Origin: a virus
DNA: 27,945 nucleotides
Virus record (IMG/VR): IMGVR_UViG_3300003937_000179
Coordinates: 1 to 27,945 of that record
Reading direction: 5' to 3' (one strand)
Shown here: piece by piece, positions 6,926-17,200 of the stretch
Layout of the letters: every line of letters begins with the position of its first letter
Position numbering within the stretch: the stretch's first letter is position 1
Translations under genes and position numbers: made by a program
Notes under the pieces: model-generated
Databases searched by the model: none
Told to the model about the DNA's origin: nothing
The model's input: only the letters and a program-made list of their open reading frames with translations

Positions 6926-8115
6926 TGATAATAAATAATTTTACAGTTAACGCAGCTACGTCTGATATTACGGATTTAGTACAATCAATGACATTCTTTG
7001 AGAGTATCAATGGCTTATTAAAAGGTAATATAGAAGTGTTAGATGGTATTAACTTTTTTGATAGAGTTATTGGTGGAAATAATGAATTAGTTCCAGTTGA
7101 AGTATCATTTACAGTGTTTGATGAGACATGTACTAATATCTTTATGATTGATGGTATTAATCAAATGAAAATATTTAAATCAGAAAAACAATATGTTATG
7201 CATTTAATTACTCCAGAAGAATTTCATTTAAAAACAAATGATATTAATAAAGTATTTAGTGGATCAAGTCATGATATTGTTTCTAAATTATATAGGTCAG
7301 TAACTGATGTTTCGTCATTACTTGAAATTAATTCTATAGCTGCAACAAATGGAAAATATATTGTTCCAAATATATCGGCGATGCAAGCTATTCGCAATGT
7401 TGTAAGCACAGCGGTTGATGCAAGACATACTGGATTTTATTTTTATCAAAGATTATGGGATCAAGGTACATGTAGATTAGGTTCGCTAGCTACTATGGAT
7501 AGTGATTTTCACGTTAGTCAAGGCGATGATAGATTTTCTATAAAAGATTCGACAGTAAGTCTTGATGATATGCAAAGCGGGGAAATTGTAGTTCAAGGCT
7601 CAGCCTCTATTTTTGAATTAGAAGAATATAAAATGCATCAAGCTGATAAAATTGCTAGAGGTGAATATGGATTTAAACTACATGAAGTTCAATTAGATGA
7701 AACTGAAATAAAAAAGAATGAAGTATTACCTAATAATTCTTCGGCTGTATCAACTAGACATAGACTATCTGCTAAATTATATGATGTATTAACTGAATCA
7801 CGTGGTCCACATGGTGAACCAGTACAATACCAAGAAAAATCTTTATTTTCAGATCTTCATTCACCTAATAATCAAGCTGCTATGAATCAAAAAAGAAGAT
7901 TATATAATAATACAATTAATGTTACTGGAATGACACCTTCTCCATATTTAGGAGCAGGTAAATCTACATTATTAGAATTAGGCGCGAGTGAAATATCATA
8001 TTCTATTTCAGATGGATCATATATTATATCTGATATGAATCATACTTTTACTGTTAATGCTAGTAATCAAGTAGATTATCTTCAAAGTGTTAAAATGTTA
8101 AGAGAGTATGCATAA
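6925..8115 (+). CDS. 27: Baseplate hub protein, gp27-like
   Basis: The protein has 396 residues, against 391 for T4 gp27. The N-terminus reads INNFTVNAATSDITDLVQSM and then FFESINGLLKGNIEVLDG, the type of beta-domain seen in hub proteins. A second beta region has VSFTVFDE and QYVMHLITPEEFHLK (about 60-105), then helices and GFYFYQRLWDQGTCRLGSL near 171-190. It lies directly before the gp5-like spike gene and overlaps it by one base, which fits the known gp27 trimer that carries gp5. I see no motif that fixes the name alone; length, predicted fold type and position together support it. Confidence 0.7.
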   Translation: MIINNFTVNAATSDITDLVQSMTFFESINGLLKGNIEVLDGINFFDRVIGGNNELVPVEVSFTVFDETCTNIFMIDGINQMKIFKSEKQYVMHLITPEEFHLKTNDINKVFSGSSHDIVSKLYRSVTDVSSLLEINSIAATNGKYIVPNISAMQAIRNVVSTAVDARHTGFYFYQRLWDQGTCRLGSLATMDSDFHVSQGDDRFSIKDSTVSLDDMQSGEIVVQGSASIFELEEYKMHQADKIARGEYGFKLHEVQLDETEIKKNEVLPNNSSAVSTRHRLSAKLYDVLTESRGPHGEPVQYQEKSLFSDLHSPNNQAAMNQKRRLYNNTINVTGMTPSPYLGAGKSTLLELGASEISYSISDGSYIISDMNHTFTVNASNQVDYLQSVKMLREYA

Positions 8116-9209
8116 TGTACCAATTTGGCGAAGTAAAAGATATTAATGACCCAGAAAAACTCGGAAGAGTAAAGGTAAGTGTATATGGTATTCATGATAA
8201 TATACCAACATATTCATTGCCATGGTCAAATGTTCTTATGCCTGCAAGTACACCAGCAACATTAGGACATGGTCATTCGGTCAATTTAAAAGCAGAATTA
8301 TTATGGAAAACAGGAGATCTTCTACCTTGGCCAATAACTACTCCTGCTCCAGAATTCAAAACAATTAATGACGTTGCTGAAGAATATACTTTTAATGCAG
8401 GTTCAAATGTGCCAAGAACTGGTGATGTAAGAGAGAAAGGCAGTTTAGTTTGTGGTATATTTTTAGATTCTGCTGCTCAAGAGTTTTTAGTCATAGGAAC
8501 TTTACCAACAAAATCCCTTGGAGTACATGATAATAATGTAAGAACAAGAGCTGAAGATGATCCATTTGCTGGTGAGTTAGGTGGACAATATGAACCATTA
8601 AGTCCATATAATCCAAAATATCCATATAATCATGTATATGAAACAGAAAGTGGTCATGTTAAAGAATATGATGATACACCTGGACATGAACGTATAAAAG
8701 AAAGACATGCGGGTGGTACTCAATATGAGATAGGACCAGATGGTTCAAAGGTAGAAAGAATTGTAAGAGATAATTATCAGCTAGTAGCAGGTAATGATAC
8801 GCTTGAAGTAAAAGGTAATGTTAAAATTATTGTAAGTGGTAATGCTAATATTGCAGTAGCTAAAGATTTAACTACACAAGTAGGTGGAAATATGTCATCA
8901 ATAGTTACGGGTAATATGACAGCAGATATTAGTGGAGCAACTAATGTAACTAGCGCAGGTGATATGACATTAAAAGTTCCTACTCTAGTAGAATCTACAA
9001 CTGTATCTGGAGCATGGGCAGATTCAAATAAAAAAATTATTTTAAATGGTAATGTGGATGTTACTCATACATTAAGAACTAATACTGATTCGGCTGTAAC
9101 GATACAATCAGATGCAATTAATTTGAATACTCATATTCATACACAACCTGATACTGGAGCAGATGATACCTCACAAGGTAATACAAATGGTCCTCAAAAT
9201 CCAGAATAA
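8115..9209 (+). CDS. 5: Baseplate hub / membrane-piercing spike, gp5-like, no lysozyme domain
   Basis: The protein has 364 residues; T4 gp5 has 575. Residues 1 to about 150 form the OB-fold hub domain: GEVKDINDPEKLGRVKVSVYG, then LPWSNVLMPAS, then GSLVCGIFLDS. After a linker with AGGTQYEIGPDGSK, residues about 215-330 show the spaced V-x-G strands of the intertwined spike (GNDTLEVKGNVKIIVSGNAN, GGNMSSIVTGNMTADISG). NTHIHTQPDTG puts H340 and H342 at the tip, the HxH pattern that binds iron in contractile spikes. The T4 lysozyme domain between OB fold and spike is absent, as in other marine T4-type phages. The gene ends 17 bases before gp25. Confidence 0.85.
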   Translation: MYQFGEVKDINDPEKLGRVKVSVYGIHDNIPTYSLPWSNVLMPASTPATLGHGHSVNLKAELLWKTGDLLPWPITTPAPEFKTINDVAEEYTFNAGSNVPRTGDVREKGSLVCGIFLDSAAQEFLVIGTLPTKSLGVHDNNVRTRAEDDPFAGELGGQYEPLSPYNPKYPYNHVYETESGHVKEYDDTPGHERIKERHAGGTQYEIGPDGSKVERIVRDNYQLVAGNDTLEVKGNVKIIVSGNANIAVAKDLTTQVGGNMSSIVTGNMTADISGATNVTSAGDMTLKVPTLVESTTVSGAWADSNKKIILNGNVDVTHTLRTNTDSAVTIQSDAINLNTHIHTQPDTGADDTSQGNTNGPQNPE

Positions 9210-9212
9210 ATG

Positions 9213-9220
9213 TATAAATA
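9213..9220 (+). promoter_or_regulatory. T4-type late promoter before gp25
   Basis: A perfect TATAAATA lies in the 17-base gap between the spike gene and gp25. It ends 6 bases before the gp25 ATG, so the predicted +1 is at or one base before the start codon. No Shine-Dalgarno is visible. It would drive gp25, gp6, gp7-like and following genes. Confidence 0.75.
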
Positions 9221-9226
9221 AGATAT

Positions 9227-9625
9227 ATGGCACAGATAGCACGACAAGAAACGTATAAAGATTTAGATTTTTCTTTTAAGCAAAATCCTAATACGAATGA
9301 CGTTGGAATAAAGAAGAACAATGCTGCAGTGATACAAAGCTGTCTTAATATACTTCGTACAAATCATGGCGAAAGACCATTTGATTATATGTTTGGCGCA
9401 AATTTAAGGGCATATCTCTTTGAGAATATGAATAACGTAACAGCTGCTAATATGTCAACAAGCATTGAAACGGCTTTAATAAATTATGAGCCACGAATAC
9501 AAGTACTTAATGTAAATATTCAAACAAAACCTTGGGAAAACTCAGTTTTCATAACAGTAACCGGTAGAGTAGTATCAACAAATGAAGTAATTGATATTGC
9601 TACCACAATAGAGAGATTACGATAA
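9227..9625 (+). CDS. 25: Baseplate wedge subunit gp25
   Basis: The protein has 132 residues, the same size as T4 gp25 (132). It belongs to the GPW/gp25 family: YKDLDFSFKQNP at the start, NNAAVIQSCLNILRTNHGER (the helix with the E-R signature), PFDYMFGANLRAYLFE, and an IETALINYEPRI helix before the final beta hairpin. In contractile systems gp25 sits in the wedge core and seeds the sheath. It overlaps gp6 by one base, the usual T4-type gp25-gp6 order. The start is placed by family length; the late promoter abuts it. Confidence 0.95.
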   Translation: MAQIARQETYKDLDFSFKQNPNTNDVGIKKNNAAVIQSCLNILRTNHGERPFDYMFGANLRAYLFENMNNVTAANMSTSIETALINYEPRIQVLNVNIQTKPWENSVFITVTGRVVSTNEVIDIATTIERLR

Positions 9626-11508
9626 TGGCAATCGAAAGAAGAATTAATGCAAGTCAATTAGATTTTGATCAGATAAAGACAAATCTAGTTGCATACATGA
9701 AAGACACAGATACAACGTTTAATGATTATAACTATGATGGCTCTGCGATGTCAACCATTATTGATGTGTTAGCATATGTAACTCATATCAACTCAATGAA
9801 TGCAAACTTCGCTTTGAACGAAACATTCCTTGATACGTCACAGCTAAGAACTTCTGTCGTATCTCATGCTAAGCTATTAGGTTATACTCCTAAATCTATT
9901 TCACCTTCAATTGCTTATATTAATGTAAGAATGAATTACGATACAAGTGCTACACCATTATGGAATCATGATGGTAGTAATACTGCATTGCCATTAACTA
10001 TGGCAAGAGGCACCGCATTTAAGACTACTGTTAGTGGTGTTGATTATCCAATGTTTGCTTCTAATACATCTACGATTAACTTTGATTCTGGTTGGAACTT
10101 TTCTAATATAGCCATCGAGCAAGGTACACTTACATCAGTATCATATACATATCAAAATAATGCATTCGAACAATATATATTACCTCAATCAAATGTAAAT
10201 ACATCTTCGATCAAAGTTACTGTTACCGATTCAGCTGCAACTGATGCAACTCGAACATATACTTTAAATACTAACATAGTAAATTTAGATGGCACGAGCG
10301 AAGCATATTTCTTAGAAGAAACTCGTGACGGCTTTTATGAAGTTAAATTTGGTGATAATATTATTGGTAAAAGGCCAGGTAATGGTAATATTGTTAAAAT
10401 AGAATATTCTTATATTGCATCAGGCTTAGATGTAAACGGTGCTACAGTATTTGAATTAACTGGTAATTTGAATGGTAACACAGATGAGACAATCACACTC
10501 GTAACACAAGCTACCGGTGGTGCACCAAGAGAAACTAAAGAAGCTATTAAGTTTAATGCTCCTCTTGCCCATGTAGCACAAAATCGTGCAGTAACACCAG
10601 ATGATTATAAGTCAATCATTCAAAATGAATTCGGCGATGTCGATGCAGTATCGGTATGGGGTGGAGAATCTCATGATGTTCCTGATTATGGTAAAGTATA
10701 CATTAGTATTAAACCAAAATCATCAGAGACATTAACTGAGGCACAGAAAGAAACAATTAAAACGAGTATTCTTAAACCTAAAAACGTTGTAAGTATTACT
10801 CCAGTGCTTATTGACCCTGCATACATTTATATTGACTTAGAAATATTCTTTAAATTTAATCCTAACTTAGCTACAGTTACTGCATCAGGTTTAGCAACAT
10901 CAATAAGGAACACACTAGTGACACATAACACAGACGTATTAAAAACATTTGGTGGAGTATTTAGATTATCGAATGTAACGAAGAAGATTGATGATACAAA
11001 TATTTCTATTATATCTAACGTTACACGAGTGAAGATGACTCAAAAGATTACACCTACACTTGGTACTGCTAAAGCTTATTCACTTAAGTTTAATCAACCA
11101 TTAACTGATTTAGATGGCACAAGTTCTTCAACAGGTTCTTATGTAACTTCAAATACATTCACATTTAATGGTACAGCTCAAGCCAAGCTTAAAGACTATT
11201 ACGACACCGATTCATCGACTCGTATTATTCAAGTGATTGATGCAGGTGGCTTAGTATTAGATACTAATGCTGGCTCAATAAATGAAACTACAGGTGTAGT
11301 TACTCTTACTTCATTTAATGTAACAGCATTGCCTACAGGACAAACTACGATCGATGTGACGGTTAAACCAGCTAGTACCGATGTATCGCCCGCAAGAAAT
11401 GTATTATTAGATATTAATACTTCAACGGCTACTATCTCAGGTGAGGTAGATACAATGGCAACTGGTGGTACAACTGCTGGTATTGATTACGAGACAACGA
11501 GCGCATAA
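9625..11508 (+). CDS. 6: Baseplate wedge subunit gp6
   Basis: The protein has 627 residues; T4 gp6 has 660. The N-terminus (1-90) is typical: INASQLDFDQIKTNLVAYMK, then a YNYDGSAMSTIIDVLAYV segment and TSVVSHAKLLGYTPKS. The middle has FYEVKFGDNIIGKRPGNGN and APLAHVAQNRAVTPDDYKSI followed by VSVWGGE (about 235-350), which are features of the baseplate-J/gp6 family. gp6 forms the ring that holds the baseplate wedges together and rearranges at contraction. The C-terminal 130 residues are beta-rich and Thr/Ser-rich and probably variable. It overlaps the gp7-like gene by one base. Confidence 0.92.
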   Translation: MAIERRINASQLDFDQIKTNLVAYMKDTDTTFNDYNYDGSAMSTIIDVLAYVTHINSMNANFALNETFLDTSQLRTSVVSHAKLLGYTPKSISPSIAYINVRMNYDTSATPLWNHDGSNTALPLTMARGTAFKTTVSGVDYPMFASNTSTINFDSGWNFSNIAIEQGTLTSVSYTYQNNAFEQYILPQSNVNTSSIKVTVTDSAATDATRTYTLNTNIVNLDGTSEAYFLEETRDGFYEVKFGDNIIGKRPGNGNIVKIEYSYIASGLDVNGATVFELTGNLNGNTDETITLVTQATGGAPRETKEAIKFNAPLAHVAQNRAVTPDDYKSIIQNEFGDVDAVSVWGGESHDVPDYGKVYISIKPKSSETLTEAQKETIKTSILKPKNVVSITPVLIDPAYIYIDLEIFFKFNPNLATVTASGLATSIRNTLVTHNTDVLKTFGGVFRLSNVTKKIDDTNISIISNVTRVKMTQKITPTLGTAKAYSLKFNQPLTDLDGTSSSTGSYVTSNTFTFNGTAQAKLKDYYDTDSSTRIIQVIDAGGLVLDTNAGSINETTGVVTLTSFNVTALPTGQTTIDVTVKPASTDVSPARNVLLDINTSTATISGEVDTMATGGTTAGIDYETTSA

Positions 11509-12683
11509 TGTCAAATACTATTGGAAAATATAATATATCTTCATACATCGATGACTTAGTACCAGATCATGTCGAAACTTCGTATCCTGATTTAGTTAAT
11601 TTTCTTAAGACATATGCATTATATTTAGAACGTTCAAATGATTCTGCATTCTATCTTAATGCATTAGATATCCAAAGAGATATCGATTATGTAGAAGATC
11701 ACTTATTAACAGAATTGCAGAACGAAATTGGTATTGCAGTACCAAGAGATTTCGCTACAGATCCAAGATTATTTTATAAAAGGCTTATAGAGTTCTATAT
11801 AAGTAGAGGTACACCCGAATCGATCACTTCATTCTTTCGTGTTATATACGATGACGAAGTAGAAACATATTTTCCGTTTGTAGATATACTTAATCCATCT
11901 GATGGAAATTGGACAGATCAAGCGGCCGCAATTCAAGCCGATAGATCTCAGTTTACAGCAACGAATACATTCACAATTAGTGGTACACCAACAGTAACTC
12001 CTGCAAATAATGATGATGGCAACGCAGCATTCTTTGATGATGATGTTGTATTTGTCAATAACACATATCAAGTTCCAGGTACAGATTATACTGAATCGGT
12101 TTATTCTGATACTACTACAAAATATAAATTAACATTTACGAGTGCATTATCAAATGGCGATGTTATAAGAACATATCCAAAGGGTTTGTTCACGAATAAT
12201 GATGGATTCTTATCAGATAAAAAGTTTATTCAAGACTCTTATTACTATCAGCAGTTCTCATATGTATTAAGAACTGGCGCAAACGTAGCAGATTGGAGTA
12301 ATGCATTTACAAGATTGATCCATCCAGCAGGATTTAAGTTCTTTGGCGAGATTGCAATATTAATTAAAGTACTCGATCAAGGAAATACAGCAGCTCAGTA
12401 CGGTTGGTTAGAAACCGCTGGCGAAATTAACTTTAACATCGGTGCATTCCAACATGGACCGGTACAATTTAATAGTCATCTATTAGAGAAATCGTATACT
12501 CATTTTACTAACGGAAGTTCAGAACTTAGTAAGATAGGTATGCAAAACCATTGGGAAAACATGAAGTTCCTATATTTAGGACCAAATTCAGATTTTGCTC
12601 ACTGGACGTTGGAAGATAGTATAAATAACAATATAAGTACACAATTCGGAATGGGTGGAGCTAGTTCACTCGTTATTTCATAA
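11508..12683 (+). CDS. Baseplate wedge protein, gp7-like
   Basis: The protein has 391 residues. The N-terminal half is helical and conserved in type: SYIDDLVPDHVETSYPDL, FLKTYALYLE, a segment with FATDPRLFYKRLIEFYISRG, then TPESITSFFRVIY (about 1-125). The C-terminal half has DWSNAFTRLIHPAGFKFFGEI near 260-285. It follows gp6 as gp7 does in T4, but T4 gp7 is 1032 residues, so this is a much shorter functional counterpart that also recalls the P2 tail protein I fold. It should link wedges to peripheral proteins. The name is by position plus partial resemblance. Start and stop are fixed by the TAATG overlap with gp6 and the clean Shine-Dalgarno of gp8. Confidence 0.65.
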   Translation: MSNTIGKYNISSYIDDLVPDHVETSYPDLVNFLKTYALYLERSNDSAFYLNALDIQRDIDYVEDHLLTELQNEIGIAVPRDFATDPRLFYKRLIEFYISRGTPESITSFFRVIYDDEVETYFPFVDILNPSDGNWTDQAAAIQADRSQFTATNTFTISGTPTVTPANNDDGNAAFFDDDVVFVNNTYQVPGTDYTESVYSDTTTKYKLTFTSALSNGDVIRTYPKGLFTNNDGFLSDKKFIQDSYYYQQFSYVLRTGANVADWSNAFTRLIHPAGFKFFGEIAILIKVLDQGNTAAQYGWLETAGEINFNIGAFQHGPVQFNSHLLEKSYTHFTNGSSELSKIGMQNHWENMKFLYLGPNSDFAHWTLEDSINNNISTQFGMGGASSLVIS

Positions 12684-12698
12684 AACAAAGGAAAAGAC

Positions 12699-14225
12699 AT
12701 GGCAGCAATAATCACAAGCAAATTTAGACTAGATTCAACGAATAAGTTCGTTGAGAGTCTTAGTGATAATCAATTCTATATGGCTCTGGGACGGCCTAAC
12801 GCATGGACAGATGATTCTGTTCCGACAACCCCATATGAAAATGACTATACATCACATACTTTATGGGAAAACATGTTCGCCATGAAACGTATTGATGCTA
12901 CAGACATTGTTCATTGTGCAACAAGGAGATTATGGGTTTCCGGCACAACATATATAGAATATGACGATCAAGATACAAACATAGAAGGCAAAGCATATTT
13001 TGTTATTTCAGCAAATAACAATGTATATATGTGCTTAAAGGCCGGAGCAGGCGCAAGTACAACTAACCCAGACGATACAGGTGTTCAAACATCGGGTGTT
13101 ATCAATCATAGTGGATCAGATGGTTATATATGGAAATACATGTATACAGTCCCAACAGCTGATGTAACTAAATTCTTAACAACATCATTTATACCAGTAA
13201 GACGTTTAGCAGAAGCTCCAGCTGGTGGTGCAGATAGTGCATTAACAAATCAATGGTCAGTGCAAGGCAATGCAGTTGATGGCGCAATCTATAATATGAA
13301 GATCACAACTGCGGGAACTGGATATACTTCAGCTCCTACAATAACTATTGCAGGTGATGGCGCAAGTGCTGCAGCTACGGCTACAGTATCTGGTGGAGCT
13401 ATCACAGGTATCACAATGACTAACGTTGGCACAGGATATACTCACGCTACTGTTACAGTAACGGGTGGTTCAGGATCTAATGGCGCAGTAAGGCCGGTGA
13501 TTGGTCCACTTGGTGGGTTTGGAGCAGATCCGACAAATGATCTAAGAGCACATTATGTTACAATCAATACAGTATTCACTGGCGATGAGTCAGGCGCAAT
13601 TCCTGATTCAAATGACTTTAGACAAATAGCAGTTGTTAAAAACCCTATTGAGAAAGCAAATGAGAGTGCGGTAGTTACAGCTACAGGCTCAATGGTTGTA
13701 GGTAATTTTTATAAGATCTTAACGATGGGTAATACCACAGATGCTAATTGGGCAACCGTAGGTTCAACAAGCGGTAATCCAGTTGTTGGAGAAATATTTA
13801 AAGCTTTGGCTACAACATTATCAGGTTCAAGTACAGGTACAATCGCTCAAGTTGCAGAAGCAAGTGCATATAATGTATGTAAGAGTGTAACAATTCCTGC
13901 TTCATTATCAAGTACATATGTAGCTGACTTCGCATTTGAAGGCCACACTGGTGGTACGGTTGGTGCTAAAGGCATATGTGTAGAATACAATAACACAAGC
14001 GGTGTATTACATTATATACAAAATGAATCTACTGGATTTGGTACATTTACTACTTCACATTTGACGAGAGCAACAGGTTCATCAGGTGCAGGTAATCAAA
14101 TTTCAGCTGTAGGTACACCTTTAATTAACCATCATCAAGGCGATGTAATGTTTGTAGAGAATAGAACAGCAACAAGCAGAGGGTCTGGACAAGTAGAAAC
14201 AATAAGATTAGTAATCGCATTTTAA
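12699..14225 (+). CDS. 8: Baseplate wedge subunit gp8 with two inserted domains
   Basis: The protein has 508 residues; T4 gp8 has 334. Family signatures are the N-terminal KFVESLSDNQFYMALGRP, then YFVISANNNVYMCLKAGAG, and SDGYIWKYMYTVP near 140-152 followed by a FIPVRRL strand. gp8 is a dimeric wedge protein. The extra length comes largely from two segments: a GTGYTSAPTITIAGDGA / GTGYTHATVTVTGGSG beta repeat (about 198-270), and a segment with GNFYKILTMGNTTDANWATV and GEIFKAL (about 323-395). Both are modules that recur in marine phage virion proteins. AAAGGAAAA lies just before the ATG. The gene ends 13 bases before the next one. Confidence 0.88.
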   Translation: MAAIITSKFRLDSTNKFVESLSDNQFYMALGRPNAWTDDSVPTTPYENDYTSHTLWENMFAMKRIDATDIVHCATRRLWVSGTTYIEYDDQDTNIEGKAYFVISANNNVYMCLKAGAGASTTNPDDTGVQTSGVINHSGSDGYIWKYMYTVPTADVTKFLTTSFIPVRRLAEAPAGGADSALTNQWSVQGNAVDGAIYNMKITTAGTGYTSAPTITIAGDGASAAATATVSGGAITGITMTNVGTGYTHATVTVTGGSGSNGAVRPVIGPLGGFGADPTNDLRAHYVTINTVFTGDESGAIPDSNDFRQIAVVKNPIEKANESAVVTATGSMVVGNFYKILTMGNTTDANWATVGSTSGNPVVGEIFKALATTLSGSSTGTIAQVAEASAYNVCKSVTIPASLSSTYVADFAFEGHTGGTVGAKGICVEYNNTSGVLHYIQNESTGFGTFTTSHLTRATGSSGAGNQISAVGTPLINHHQGDVMFVENRTATSRGSGQVETIRLVIAF

Positions 14226-14238
14226 ATAGGATAGAGAC

Positions 14239-17200
14239 ATGGCAATAGCATTTAACGTAGAACCATATTGGGACGACTTTGAGTCGGTTGCATCGGGCAA
14301 TACACTCAGCCCTAAAGAACAATATCAAAGGATATTATTTAGACCCGGTAAGGCAGTACAAGCTCGAGAATTAACTCAGCTGCAATCATCATTACAACAT
14401 CAGATCTCTGCTACAGGAGATCATTTATTTAAGGATGGTTCAGTTGTTGTTCCAGGTGCAGTACACCTACATAATAAAATTGATTATGTAAGATTATCAG
14501 CATGTAACACAAGTGCAGTTGCAGACATTGTTGGTACCGAATATAGTGATGGTACTAATGTTGCTCGTGTTATTCATGCTACATTAGCTAGCGGCGATGA
14601 CTCTATTACGTTATTTGTACAATATATTTCAGGTGCAGTATTTGCTAATAATGCTTCATTAACAGCAACAGGAAGTAAGACAGCCACTGTTGCAAATTCT
14701 AATGATGCAAATGGTAAAACTCCAGTAGGATTTGGTTCAATCGTTTCGATCGAAGATGGTATCTATTATATTAAGAGACACTTCGTTACGGTTAAAGCAA
14801 GCACAATTGTTTTAAATAAATATTCTCCTGATGTATCATTTGATATCGGTTTACTCGTAACTGAATCCCTTGTCAGTTCGGGTACCGATTCATCTTTAAA
14901 CGATAATGCTACGGGCACTCCTAATGAGTCTGCTCCAGGTGCACATCGTTATTCTATTACAGCAGTCTTATCTTCTCAAGCAGTAAATGCATCAAGCGGT
15001 AACTTTGTTCTTATTGCTCGATTAGAGTCTGGTGTTATTACTAAGCATGCGCGCTCAGCTGAGTACAATTTATTAGAACAAGAATTAGCACGTAGAACAT
15101 TTGACGAATCAGGTAATTACTATGTAAATCCATTTAAAACTCTTATTAAAACACATCAAGTCTCAAGCCCTGATGCTACGAAATTAACAGCAGTTGTTGA
15201 GCCTTCGAAAGCTTATGTAAGAGGATTTGAGATTGAAACATTATCAAATACAAATGTACATTTTGATAGAGCAAGAACATCTGAAGTAGTTGATGATAAA
15301 CTTGTAGAGATGACTCATAATAACTTTATTGAAGTCACAGCGATGACTGGAACTCCTGATATTACCACATTTGGTAGGATATCTATTGAGAATGGCAGTG
15401 GTACAGAGATTGGTACATGTCGAGCTCGTTCAATCGAACGTGTAAGTGGTAATGGTGCAACATCTGCATCAAGATATAGAATACATATATTCGATTTTAC
15501 CGGTACAATGACAGCAGCTACTCAATTAGATGACAAAGAGGGCACCGCGGCAGGAACGGCCTTCGCCGCAACAATCGCGGATAGTGGCGCTGCGACCGCA
15601 TATAACATCGGCCCTGACAGTTTAGTATATGAGTTACCATATAAAAGAATTAAAACATTAGACGGAGAAGTTGATGAGTCTGCAGCAGATGATTTTGACT
15701 TTACATATAATGTCAATCGTATAGTTGGTAGTGCAACAGTATCAGGTTCTGGTACAGCCACATTTACTGCATTATCAAGTGGAGAACAATTTGGTTCTAA
15801 AGCAGCTAACACAAACTGGATTTTGATTAATGATACTAATGATGGAGATGGTGGTGAAGAGGTATTAGTAGGTGATATTACTATTAATAACAGTGCAAAC
15901 CCACCAAGTGTTGTTATTGCTAACTTACCAACATCTGGAGATTTAGGTGGTGGTGGCAGTGATGGTGCTGTAGGAGATACAGTAAGACTTATCGCTCCAA
16001 TGATACGTACATTAGGTCAAAAGACTAAGACATTATCTGGAAATACAGCTGTAGCATTTAATGCAGGCACAGATTTTACCGGTACTGGTCAAGCTCTTGG
16101 ACATGCAGATGTACATGAATTAGTATCAGTTGTTGAGACTTCTGGTTCTGCTAATGTTACAACCCATTTCGAATTAGATAACGGACAAAGAGATGATTAT
16201 TATGATGTTGGTCGTATTAAGAAGAAGACTACATCTAATTACACAGCAGCAGTAGCACTTACTGTTACATATAAGTATTTCTCACATTCAACGGGAGACT
16301 TCTTCTCAGTTGATTCATACACTGGTCAAATAGATTACTCAGCTATTCCTAAGCTTGGTGATATAGAATTAAGATCAGCTATTGACTTTAGACCAAGAGT
16401 TGGTAATGCTGGAGGTAACTTTACAGGAACCGGTGCTATAACAGCAGTTGCTCCAGTAAGATTCTCTCAGTTCTCAACTAATATACAATATTACTTACCA
16501 AGAATAGATAAGATATATCTTGATTCTAAGGGTGTATTTGGCGTTGCGCCGGGTGTACCGGCCGTTTTCCCGGTCGAGCCTGAAATTCCTACGGATTCTA
16601 TGCATTTATATACGTTAAGCATTCCTGCATATACATTAACTCCTGACGAAGTTACAGTTAAATTTATTGACCAACGTAGATATACTATGCGTGATATAGG
16701 TCGTATCGATAAGAGAATAAGTCAAATAGAATACTATTCAGTACTATCATTCTTAGAAGCTGAAGCACAGAATAAACAAATATTAGATGGAAGTAATAAT
16801 CCAAGATTTAAATCAGGTTATTTAGTAGATGCATTCTCAAATACAAGAATGTCAAACTCTGGTTCGTCAGAGTATAGAGCTTCAATTGATATACCTAATA
16901 GAATACTGAGACCTCCATTTGCGGCTGGTAATGCTCCATTAGAATATGTTCCTGGTTCATCTGCTACTCAAAAGACAGGTGATTTACTTACATTACCATA
17001 TACTACAAATACAACTGCTAGTAATGTGATATCGCAGACACAATATTCTGGTCAAATCAACGTTAATCCATATGATGTATTTAACTGGACTGGTTCAATG
17101 ACACTTACACCATCATCTGATGAGTGGAGAGATATTGATCGTAGACCTGAAGTTGTCATTAATAACGATGGTGAATTTGATTCAATGATGAATGCTTTAG

